From Armillaria gallica (Eukaryota > Basidiomycota > Agaricomycetes > Agaricales > Physalacriaceae), in contig JBANDB010000006.1 of assembly GCA_037576215.1 (NCBI GenBank), positions 1,364,001 through 1,428,000 of the forward strand: a stretch of 64,000 bases of DNA, written 5' to 3'. Position 1 is the first letter of the stretch. Every line of letters begins with the position of its first letter. The position numbers and the translations under genes are program-made. The notes below the pieces were generated by a model. That model ran no database searches. It was given only the letters and a program-made list of their open reading frames with translations, and had not been told where the DNA came from. Below are positions 11,737 to 21,263 of this stretch, one piece after another.

Positions 11737-12936
11737 CTACCAACCACGACCACTCTTGCGTACTTCATGTTCTGAGGATGGAGTACGCTCATAGTACCAT
11801 ATCGGCTCCGTCTTCGAGCAGGATGACTTCGTCGTAGAATCTACTGCTTTGTATGTGCCATACTGCTCCTTCAACAGATAACATCATCAGAAGGCATGCA
11901 GCAATCTCACTGTTCAAACATACCGTTCCGTAGACGTGGTTGAAATACCACACTTCCGACAGGATAGTAGCATTCGGCGAACACCCCAGGTAGGGAATCG
12001 CCCCCGTCTGTGTCGCGATCGCGGTCTCGACCTGGTCAAGCGTGTATGCCGTTCTGTTGGAAGGTACAATCCCGGCTCTGTCGTGGCATCAGCCTAGCCC
12101 GAATAGAAGCGCGCAGTTCCTTCTTACGAAGCCAGGATATCAAAAGTGGGATAATGATGAAACCCTCTGACCACAGCGTCGAAAAAATTGACGACTTCCT
12201 CGTGACGCTGATAAGAAGCGCCATAGCAGGAAACGTCGAAAGTCGACGTGCATGTCGCATGCTTGGAGAACTGCATTGGGGAAAAAATTGCGGGAGAATC
12301 CTCTACAAAATGGAGACAGGCATCAAACCTCATGAGCCCAAAAGTCGGCATTTGGCGCGCCCTGGTTGATCCAGTAGGTGCTTACTGACATGATATCAAT
12401 TCGTTGCCAAGCTGACGTTCGCGCAGGGATCCACCACTCACTAAAATCCAATAGATCATCCCTGCCAAACGACTCCACGAAGGTATTCACACCAGGCCCT
12501 TTGTACGCCGGTACGATAGTTCCGTCTGGCAGCGTCGACGGCGAGGGATCCGGGTCGTACTGGCGCGAGAGATCGCAGTACTGCTCGAACGAGCTAGGTT
12601 GGGCGATGTCACTCCGCATACCCTATAGAGAAGAACGCAGTTCACCCACCCATCACAATTATCCGGCCATAACCCATGGATCGTCCAGCTTCCCTTGGGT
12701 AATAACTGCCCTTGTTTCTCCAGCCCCGTATATCTGCTCCAGAACTGCGTAACGAGAACCAGTCCGCCTGGAGTTGGGGAGCAACACGTATTAGCGATGA
12801 CGGTAGTGTTTTCACAAGAAAATGTCGGCGTCTGCAAGGCACAGCTTGAGATATTGGGATAGGTCGCGGGAACCTGGTAGGCCTTCACTGCCAAAGCCAG
12901 GGACACGATGAACGAGAGATAGCCGTTCATCATCAT
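11737..12936 (-). CDS. Secreted ribonuclease T2
   Basis: The start at 12936 gives a signal peptide (MMMNGYLSFIVSLALAVKA), then the RNase T2 fold. The first catalytic segment is SWTIHGLWPDNCDG. After EQYCDLSRQYDP, the second segment reads ADFWAHE/FSKHATC, split by an intron of about 60 bases, with His, Glu, Lys and His in place. CSTFDVSCYG-type cysteines follow. A further intron joins FDILAS to AGIVPSNRTAYTLDQVE, then TGAIPYLGCSP and FNHVYG. A last intron leads to EQYGTYKAVDSTTKSSCS, IWYYERTP and the stop TAG at 11737-11739. T2 enzymes cleave single-stranded RNA through 2',3'-cyclic phosphates at acidic pH, in vacuoles or outside the cell. All catalytic residues are present, so it should be active. 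Confidence 0.93.
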
Positions 12937-13220
12937 AGTACGTATCTACGAGCTGGACAACGCAACAAAAATCAGGCTATATATTGGTGGCGACTCGCAG
13001 AAATTACAGACGAACGTGCTTATCGGAGCGTGCACCATGAGGACGCTGATTGAGCGCCGCTGGAGCCATCTGGCAAATGACCGTCCGTGTCATGCGGCTG
13101 GGTGCCGGGCTATTGAACGAGCCCTGCACGAACAAAGAGCAGATCAACAGGCACAGAAGAAAGTTCGTTGACCTTCATTGGCAGAATGAATGATTAATAT
13201 ACGACGTGGCAAAGAACAAC

Positions 13221-13535
13221 CTAGTATCCAGGGAAATAGATTCTATAACAATCAGCGAGGTAATCGGTGAGAGCGTCCTGGTCAACACTGAGATCATAGT
13301 AATCTTTGGCAGTCACCCAGGCATGGACACATGTGCAGACATAGCTGTCGAGAGGGATTCCGCCAGAGTAATCGAAGAGTATAAAACAAGAAGAGGCGTT
13401 CAAGACTCTTATCTTCCTTAGCCTAGTTATCAGTAACGGCGACAAGTTAGCTGTACGGGTCAGGCCATTAGCGAAGTTCTCCCGTTCGTCGTCCGTCCAG
13501 GATTTTGCAACCAGACCAGCGCCTAAAGTCCACAC
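13221..13535 (-). CDS. Possible exon(s) of a small unknown protein
   Basis: A minus-strand frame encodes ALVAKSWTDDERENFANGL-like text, then, after an internal stretch that looks like an intron (gttactg ... ), YSGGIPLDSYVCTCVHAW and VTAKDYYDLSVDQDAL ending at TAG near 13221. An acceptor-like site lies at about 13525. The composition looks coding and contains paired cysteines, which suits a small secreted protein, but I recognise no family and cannot find the first exon. It could also be a gene fragment. Confidence 0.35.
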   Translation of the reverse strand: MWTLGAGLVAKSWTDDERENFANGLTRTANLSPLLITRLRKIRVLNASSCFILFDYSGGIPLDSYVCTCVHAWVTAKDYYDLSVDQDALTDYLADCYRIYFPGY

Positions 13536-13539
13536 TTAA

Positions 13540-15300
13540 GCGGTAGTGCTGTAAAATCTGATACCAGAGAGTTTACGCAATTCTTTCAGTGGAACAATGT
13601 GGTCCTAGATATCGGGAAAGAAATAAAAAGTGCCGCATACTCAGCACTCAACACTCACGACGTCGAGATCACTACAACAGCACCACCAAAGCATAACCCT
13701 CTCTTCGCGTGTAGGGCATCGAATAAAGGACAGAGAGATGATGTATCCTTATTTCCATGTGCCGCCTTTTAGTGATATTCTTCGAGCACTGAGGCGGTAT
13801 CTATCAAATGAACAAAGCGTCTTGCAACGCGCCGGAATTTAGAGAGGACGAAGGAAAATGGTGGGAAGATGAACACGGATGATCTGCAGGAGGAAACTCC
13901 CTCTCGAAGTATAAACCACTACACCAAACACGACGACGCTTGCAAAATCACGGCCACGGCCACCCGCAGAACCAAAACCACCCGCCCGAGCCAGGGCAAA
14001 TAACCACCACAGAAGTCTGTTGCTGTACTCCACCCATAACGCCACCATCCTCGAGTTGGGAAAGCAGTGTATTGAACGGAGGGACCGGGTGCAAGAGGGA
14101 GGAAGCCTGAGCATTGGCCCCGCCACCGCGTCTTAGTAGATAGTTTACTTGTTGCGGTTAATCAAATGCAGAATCCAAACAAAAAAAAGCGTCTTGCAGC
14201 GTAAATCAAAACGAGTGACCTGCAGTTGCCGTTGTGGATAACTCCACATGTCTGCCAAGAGAACGCGAGTTAGCGATACAAGAACGTTTGAATAATGACG
14301 ATACTGGGTCACCTTTATCTGAACATTTCCTGCGGCCCCACATCCTGTCAATCTTTGCCTTCATTTATGAGGTAGACATGTCCCAACTCGCTATCGGAGC
14401 CACGAGGATATGAACAATGACGTGGTCCTACACGGGAAATGATATAACCTGTACATGCCCGGAACTAGACCTTGACACAGCTCTGTTCATGATAAAGATA
14501 TACCTCCTACCCGAACTACTAACACCCGGCAAAGGCGAGTCAAGAAGGTGGAAATGTTGCCTCTTTAGTCTGCGGCAGAGCACTGTGCATTTCGTACCTC
14601 TCGGATAGCGAAGAATTTCCGAGATAACTTGGATTTCTGACTTTTATGATGTGCGAGAGTCACAGATCAAGAAAGAGGAAGATAAGGAGACACCGCACAT
14701 TGTCCTGCGTTGTCCATCCGGCGCTTTTTACGACTGAAGTCAGATTCGTGACCAGAGCGCCGCGGCAACCGTGATGAGAACATAATGTCAAAATAAGTTA
14801 AACGAGCTCCAGTAACCAGATCACAATCCAATCACAATCGACGACTCTCTGGAGAGCCAGATACGATAAGGACAGACAATTGGGTGGTGGGTGGATTGAA
14901 ATGTAAATCTAGCACCTGAGCTGAAGATAAGGCTCGCGATGCTGATTCGTGGGTAAAAGACACTGACAGGGAGACGTCGTCAGGACAGGGACAAGTTTCC
15001 CTTTCAGGCTAAATATCGGGAATCGGACCGGGTACTTCAAGACATGGATTCAGAAACAGCCAGTCTTCCCCCCATCTCATCACCGGAAGCTGCCTAGGAC
15101 CTGTTCCCTTCCAATTTGCATCATCACTCTCCACTGGTGGGCTCGCATCGACATACGAACTCAAGCTCAAGCTTCAAGCTTCAACGTTCAACTTCAAGAC
15201 TTGAAGCTTCCGTAAGTCTCGAGTACCCCTGATCCGCATAATGAACTGACCCGTCGACTCATAGGCACACCGTCCATCAACTTTTACGCTTTTCTTCATT
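13540..15300. other. Gene-poor stretch upstream of the gag-like gene
   Basis: No convincing coding region, RNA gene or element end was found. Short frames at 13839-14126 and 14145-14351 have odd composition and no domain. The right end (from about 15150) holds a small inverted repeat and the presumed 5' UTR of the gag-like gene. Confidence 0.4.
15169..15209. repeat. Small inverted repeat rich in AAGCTTCAAG
   Basis: AAGCTTCAAG at 15169-15178 is matched by its reverse complement CTTGAAGCTT at 15200-15209, with a 21-base loop. Extra copies of CAAGCT and TTCAA lie between and before the arms. It sits in the presumed 5' UTR of the gag-like gene and could fold in the transcript, or be a chance low-complexity tract. 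Confidence 0.5.
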
Positions 15301-15305
15301 TCCTG

Positions 15306-16358
15306 ATGTCAAATACGAGCCTTTCTCGCTTTGAACAGGCATCCGGTTGCCTCGTTCCTATCATCAATCCTTGTCCCGAGCCATTCACCCCGACTGACTT
15401 TACTCATTACGAGTACATGGCGCGGAGTTACATAGAGAACGTGGGAAACATCGACCTTCGTAAACACGTTCACGCACTTTCTGAAGGGTTCAGGGACCCC
15501 CTCATCAAGGACTGGTTCATGGCGGATATACACCACCTTTGTTCATTGAATGTGACGAATTTCCTTTTGGCAATGCGAATGGCGTTTCTTCCGCGAAGCT
15601 GGGATAGGAAGCTCCGGGACGAAATACGTTCATCCTACCAAGGAGAAGACGAATCCGTCACAGCGTGGATGTCTCGCCTTCGCCAGAACAACACTCTTCT
15701 TCGACACACACACTTTCATCTGTCTAATGACGACCTCCTCGAGCATTTCAAGTCTCATATCAAAAAGTCCCTCTCTGCACACCGACGCTACCCTGAGGCA
15801 GCAAAGGAAGACGATCTCATGCAGTGGATACTTATGATCAAGGGCATCGAGGAATCTCAAGACGTAGATGGAGGAAGCGATTCAGATGCTACGCAATGTT
15901 CGCCAGTAATATTCAAGCCAACAGATCCTCGCCTCAAGCGAAAACGTTCGAGCAGTAGCGAAGACGACGCTCCATACAAACGGCCCACCATGAGTCCACG
16001 ACCTTCCACCTCCGCTTCTGTAGCTACAGCTCCCTTGACTCCAATTTCCCCCTTCGCCACTCATTCTCCGAGAACATTGTTCCATGAGCGTGCTCATGCC
16101 TATCACATTGGTCTCCCCAGTCTCACAGGTGAACAGCGGGACTGGATGAAGCAGAAGAAAGGATGTTTTAGATGTCGTCGTATATGGGTATTCCATACCG
16201 CATCTCATTGTAGCATTGGGCAGCCCGATCCTGAAACGTATCGAGGCATCATGGAGCAGGATGGGACCATTGCGTCGGATGCACCCAAACATTGTCCTGA
16301 CTCGCCTCAGTTGCCTTATAACGACGAGGACAGGCACTGGAGTCCGCCGGAGAATTGA
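15306..16358 (+). CDS. Stand-alone retrotransposon Gag-like protein
   Basis: A single uninterrupted frame of 350 residues. Residues about 80-165 resemble the capsid region of Ty3/gypsy-type Gag: FLPRSWDRKLRDEIRSSYQG, then ESVTAWMSRLRQNN and DDLLEHFKSHIKKSL. A Ser- and Arg-rich linker carries a basic RLKRKRSSSSEDD patch. A zinc-knuckle-like cluster CFRCRRIWVFHTASHC (CX2CX6HX4C) lies near residue 300. No protease, reverse transcriptase, integrase or LTR was seen on either side. Upstream, gtaagtctcg at about 15212 and cgactcatag at about 15264 look like a 5' UTR intron, which a normal LTR element would not have. It is either a solo gag relic that stays open or a gene domesticated from one. Confidence 0.75.
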   Translation: MSNTSLSRFEQASGCLVPIINPCPEPFTPTDFTHYEYMARSYIENVGNIDLRKHVHALSEGFRDPLIKDWFMADIHHLCSLNVTNFLLAMRMAFLPRSWDRKLRDEIRSSYQGEDESVTAWMSRLRQNNTLLRHTHFHLSNDDLLEHFKSHIKKSLSAHRRYPEAAKEDDLMQWILMIKGIEESQDVDGGSDSDATQCSPVIFKPTDPRLKRKRSSSSEDDAPYKRPTMSPRPSTSASVATAPLTPISPFATHSPRTLFHERAHAYHIGLPSLTGEQRDWMKQKKGCFRCRRIWVFHTASHCSIGQPDPETYRGIMEQDGTIASDAPKHCPDSPQLPYNDEDRHWSPPEN

Positions 16359-16585
16359 GATTGTAAGATCTATATTATCAAACAAGATGAAATTTTCGTT
16401 GGATGACCGTTGTTTACTTGACGACTACTATTTTTACCGCTACATTATGTCTCACCTATAGCTGTATGTACAATATTGTATACGAATGGGAAATTCATGG
16501 ATGTATAGACAGTGGACACCAGTTCAACTCGAAGGCTGAAAGAGAGTACACGAAGAGCATACCTTTTATCCTAGCACATTCAACT
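16359..16585. other. Short convergent intergenic region
   Basis: About 225 A/T-rich bases separate the gag-like stop from the stop of the SWIM-protein gene. They presumably hold both polyadenylation sites. No LTR-like end was recognised downstream of the gag-like frame. Confidence 0.4.
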
Positions 16586-17719
16586 TCACCCAGACAGCGC
16601 ATCATCGTGCTCCTCTTTGAGTCTCTCAGCCAGTTCTGAGAACTCCTCCATACCGTATTCAACAAATGACTCTCCTAAGCCCTGTATGTCTTCAATCAGA
16701 TTTCCACAGTCCGCAATATCCAGATGTTCAAAGATTCGCTCTAACGCATCGCAATAAGGAAGAGGGCCTTGTAGGACACATTTTCCGATTTCGCCACCTA
16801 GCGATAGAGTACCCGAAGCGATGCTGATAATCGCAGAGGCAGCGTTTTTGCAAGTTCCATGAGAAGCGTCATCGTTGACATGGAAGAGTATTTTTTCGAT
16901 GATTTTATCTATACCTTTTGAGACCTAGGATAAAGTCAATGTCGATGACAGAAAGACAATAGATAAGGACGGACTTCGTGCGAGTGATCAAATTGATGGC
17001 GAGGCCATAGGTCATCAAGAGAGTGCAGCACATCGACTGCTTGCCCAACCTCACGGGAAAAAACCAAGACCTTCTCAGCATGTGCTTTTTTCGCCTCTGC
17101 GATCATCTTCGCAACCTTCGGGATCGCGTGCGGCTGCTTGCCCAAGGAGATCATCCTTCTCTTCTTGGCTCAGGCCTTCCAAAAGAGCAGAAGTGTCCAT
17201 CCGAGCACGTTTCGTTGGTCTTTCACTGACGTGCGAACCTGGAACTACGGCACCCGGGCGTTTTAGCGATGGAGTTGGGGTAGCCGGCGGCATTGAAGCA
17301 GCAGTCACAGGACGCCCAAGGAGTCGCTGGAGGTCGGTCGCGGACAGGTGACGATTCAACCACACGGGATCGGTCTGCAGGACTTTGAGGGTATAAAGAA
17401 ATACGTGAATCTAGAAATGAATGAGTAAGTGGTGTTCTGAGATGCAAGTAGCTATTTTCTCACCAAGTGCTTGCATGGTCTGCCTGGACAATAGTCAGGG
17501 CATGTGCATGAAGGCGTGTGATTGACTGTCACTTTCCACTTCTATCATTGTTTTCATTTATCTAACTCCGTAGATGCGAGGTCATAGACGCACCATCCCG
17601 TGGGAGCCTGACATTACGAACGCGTCGCCTGTACCATCAGGAAGTTGCGTCCTCTGTTCAACTTTTGTATCTTTTGCTCGCCCCATTCGGGAGGATATTT
17701 CGTATGTTATCATAGACAT
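16586..17719 (-). CDS. SWIM zinc-finger protein
   Basis: From the start at 17719 (MSMITYEISSRMGRAKDTK) the first exon ends GSHGM, then a GT-AG intron of about 55 bases leads to WKVTVNHTPSC and TCPDYCPGRPCKHL. The cluster CTC-X8-CKH fits the SWIM pattern CXC-Xn-CXH. An intron (donor gtgaga, acceptor tttctag) splits it from IHVFLYTLKVLQTDPVWLN. A Pro/Thr linker with a basic patch (RPTKRARMD) follows. At 17141-17143 the frame must shift by one base in a GGG run to pass from EEKDDLLG to KQPHAIPKVAKMIAEAKKA. The rest is helical and ends AERLKEEHDDALSG with TGA at 16586-16588. The spacing is closer to ZSWIM2/MEX than to the Sws1/Shu2 type. Partner and function are unknown; it lies 284 bases downstream of DMC1, on the same strand. 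Confidence 0.7.
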
Positions 17720-18002
17720 TTTTGTAGGCTGCAAGTACTAGTGACGGGGAAATTGGTGTCTGAAATTTTCTTTCATAATTTGAAGTTAATAATGCTTTTT
17801 TAAAACACCGACCCGAGGAGTCACTAGGTCTCGGTCACCACGGTTTTACACAAACGGATACACTTTGTTTACTATTGTAATTTAGAGCACAGCAGGTACG
17901 TATGTATATGGAGCAAAACATCAAGACGGCAGAGGGAATTTGTTTCGATGGCATCGCAAAGCAGAAAGTCCGACCAGAGGCAGTAGAGATAGTAAGAGGC
18001 CA

Positions 18003-19936
18003 TCAGACATCAGACCAGCCGCCTTCATCTAGCTTGTACGAGGCTTCACTTTCAGGACGGTCAGGACTGTCGACAAGTTTAGCTACACGTTCTTCAGCGC
18101 GTCCTTCAGAGTTCGTCTGGTTAGTAGGGATTTTACAGGTCGCAGACAAAATGGAAACCTTTTCGAAGGAACATCCGCGTCGCAGAAGCGTGCGACAATA
18201 TGTGTCCACCGATTGGCTTTAGTGCCCCGCCAGCAACGAATGTCATTGTTGCCCCAGGATCAGCTAGTCATGAATTTGGATGTACGTCGACATGGAAACC
18301 TATAGAGATTAGATAACACCTACATTGCACCTGATTTGTGAGGAGGATCGCAATCTGCGCAGCAAATTAGAAAAGAATGGTTACAGAGGGTATTACACAC
18401 GTTGTATTCCTCTGAAAGCTTGGTCAACCTTGATAGCATCTAAACAAAACATTGTCAGTTTGATTGAGGCCTGAGATTATGCTCATCGCTGGACCTGGGC
18501 CAACTAGAAAGGTGAGATTAGTCCTACTCCGATGTCCCATATTGGCGAAAAAGCAAACCTTTTGCTGTCTTTCACTCAATTCTCCTCTCCCACTGTAGTC
18601 GACGCGGAAGAGGGCCATGATACTGTCAACAATCTGGAAGCGAATCAACAACACATCAAGCCAACGCGAGCTTCGTACCAAGAGTCGGAAGTCTTTGTCT
18701 TCGGCGAAACGTAACGAACATTCGTTGATAAGTTCCATCTGAAGCATGTTTTAGAATACGAATCAAGAAGCGAAAGTCCTGACCTGATGTTCGCTGTTGA
18801 ATGCACGAGCTATGACCAGATTACTATGAGAGAGGTACGAGCCGTGGCTATGTGGCTTACCGTAAAGAATGTTTTCAAGGGCCATGTTGCCATCCACACC
18901 AAAACGATCAGCGATAGACTTGATGCGATCAGGTCGAAAAGTCCCTAGGAAAAGAGCTTAACGCGCATGTCTCAAAGTCGGGAAAATGAAATATATACCT
19001 TCCGTGTCAATGTATGCTACCTAGTATGCTATCTCTCAGCAAATCATCGAAGGTCCAAAGATCGGGAGGACGCACCTTTCCGGACGCGCCACCTAGATCA
19101 GGAGGCAGCTGAGCCACGACACTCATCGTGTGTGCCAACTGAGTTTTTCCGGTCCGATATTCCCCGTATACTACAAGGAACTTTAGACGCAACAATCGGA
19201 ATGGTTGTGAAGCTTACCTTCCGACACAGATTGAGACATGATACCTCCTACTCCCAATGAAGACTTCACGGGCAAACCAGGGGAATAAAATAGAATCTTA
19301 CCGCCCAAAATGCCGTCCACAGATTTACTCCCAGTACTGATAGTGAGGACCCTTCGTCGTTTATCCTGGACTTCAATCCCAGTAGCAAATGAGGAACCCT
19401 AGGAATGTTTCTTAGAAACCGTGTGATGGGAGGCTGCACACTTCTTACCAGAATTTTATGGGCTGCCTCCTAACGGCATATACAGGGACCCGTTAATGCC
19501 AAGGGATTGAAGATATGTGTGCGCACTGACTTTGATCTTCTCGACTTTCGCTTCCGACATTCCCTGGCAGACATCGAAATTAAGTATACTACGCTGGACT
19601 CATTACACGGGAACATACCTTTATCTTAAGTAGGTTGCGCCTAGTCGTCATATTGACACCAGATACTGTATTTATCGCCGCCGCCTTCAGTTTGAGAATG
19701 TCCTGCACGTTGATGCCCTGTAGGGACCTAAGCAAAGCAAATCCAGACACATATATGCACGTACCTGTTGTTGCAATTCATCTACGCTATCAAAATACGG
19801 AGTCTGCTTGGTAAATGAGCAAGATACGCTTGGAACGGCGCGAAAAGGTCTGTACGTCGTCTTCATCAGCGCCGCCAGGGCTCCCTGGCCGTGAAGGAGG
19901 TGCTGATGCATGAGATGGAGCGCGTCGAGGAGGCAT
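18003..19936 (-). CDS. DMC1: Meiotic recombinase DMC1 (LIM15)
   Basis: About ten short exons. The start at 19936 gives [18 protein letters not shown], then [27 protein letters not shown] and [16 protein letters not shown], the N-terminal helix-hairpin-helix domain. The core has [20 protein letters not shown], Walker [48 protein letters not shown], Walker B-side [20 protein letters not shown] and the C-terminal [15 protein letters not shown] ending DEGGWSDV at 18003. Dmc1 forms nucleoprotein filaments on resected meiotic breaks and pairs homologues. The [12 protein letters not shown] stretch after Walker A matches basidiomycete LIM15/DMC1 rather than RAD51. Walker A is split by introns from both flanks but intact. 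Meiosis-specific expression in basidia is expected from family knowledge; no regulatory site was recognised. Confidence 0.93.
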
Positions 19937-21263
19937 GACGGTGATTGGTTGAGGCGAATGCGAAGCCTTGACGGAGATGGTGGACGAGAAGGACGATAGA
20001 AGAAGGAAGGAAACCCAAAGTGGAACGTGATTTTGTGCGACGCGTTCTTTGTTGTTGTTATCTTTTGTGGCACCGATCACTCTGACTGGGAACAACGGAA
20101 TCATTTATTGCCGAGAGCATGTTGCAAACATGCAATTATTGTTCTCAGTATGTGCAGATTCATCGGCCTCCAGGCGGGAATAGACCCAGGTGTTTACACC
20201 CGTCCCGGTGTGGGATATTCGAGCTTCTCATGGCGGACAGTTAGTCGCCGTTTGGTTCTCGTATGGATTTACTTACGTGTTGGCTTATTTCCGAGGGGAT
20301 TTCGTAGTATATAAGGCTAGATATTTCGTAGTTAGCCCCCATGTCGCGTTTGCCACAGATGTAAACCAAATTTGCCACTCACTTCGTTTAAGAACGGCCC
20401 CGCGATTCTAACACGCGAGCAGGTACTAGGCAAAAGAATCAAGACTCAGATAGTGCCAAGAATTATTCGTCCAGCCGGCGTACTGTTGTCGGAAATAAAG
20501 TTACAAAACACGCTTGTGGATATTGTCAAGGATTCAGTCTCGTTCACACGCTTTGAAACCATGGAGCTTACCGACATATGAAAAGTATAATGTTGCAATA
20601 AAGATTTTCGAGCATTTTCTGAGCCCCAGACGTCATGCCAAGACCCTGGAAGCTGACCAATGCTGCAAAAGTATTCGAGCACCAACGTCGTGAGGGACAT
20701 GGATTTTCCGCATGAACCGCAACCTGGGCTATTCGATATACCCCCCAGTTTACCGCTAACGAAAGTTTTATGCGCATTATCTAAAAGACGGATCGTGTTC
20801 AGGTGCGCGCGCTCTGCGCAAAAAACTTCAAAGAAAATGTCTTGACAACAGGCAGAGAGACAGGCAGAGAGAACATCTTAGATATGCGGAAATAGTAAGA
20901 GAAGATGCAAACCTTGCATACTGCGCAGTTATTCGATTGCACAATAAGATCAAAATGAGATGCTGCGGAACCCCTGTGGGTTCACACGAAAGGCAAAAGT
21001 AGAGCGAGAGCAAGAAGAACTCTTGAAAATAATCTCGTAAGGAGCTATGAGCGTGTTGGCAGAAGATGTGGCTATGGGATTGTTGAGACAGCTTATTAGA
21101 CTATAGATTCACCGTTAGCTCATTTTCACAGAAGAAATGACAGAGACAATCGTCACATAGTACACGTAGATGCATTTACTTGGTGTGTTATATGGCGCGA
21201 TACGCTGCGTTTGAATTTGTGACAATGGATCCTGACAGTCTGCACTAGTAAGCTGTTCTGGAA
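19937..21263. other. Gene-poor stretch with an orphan P-loop-like exon fragment
   Basis: No complete gene was found. On the minus strand, at about 20575-20800, a frame reads RLLDNAHKTFVSGKLGGI, then SNSPGCGSCGKSMSLTTL and VLEYFCSIGQLPGSWHDVW, with a Walker-A-like GCGSCGKS at 20701-20724. No Walker B or further ATPase motifs could be followed in the flanks. It may be a relic of a transposon or gene. The remainder shows nothing recognisable. Confidence 0.35.

Noticed and set aside
11737..12936. Ribotoxin-like secreted nuclease
   Set aside because: The HGLWP and HE-KH segments define ordinary RNase T2, not the alpha-sarcin fold.
13839..14126. Minus-strand frame of 95 codons
   Set aside because: Biased composition (long Val/Phe and Arg/Gly runs), no domain, no splice context.
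15306..16358. Complete LTR retrotransposon
   Set aside because: No LTR, primer-binding site, protease, reverse transcriptase or integrase was seen in the flanks.
18003..19936. RAD51 instead of DMC1
   Set aside because: The text after Walker A ([12 protein letters not shown]) and the N-terminal [13 protein letters not shown] fit LIM15/DMC1; RAD51 has a different sequence there.
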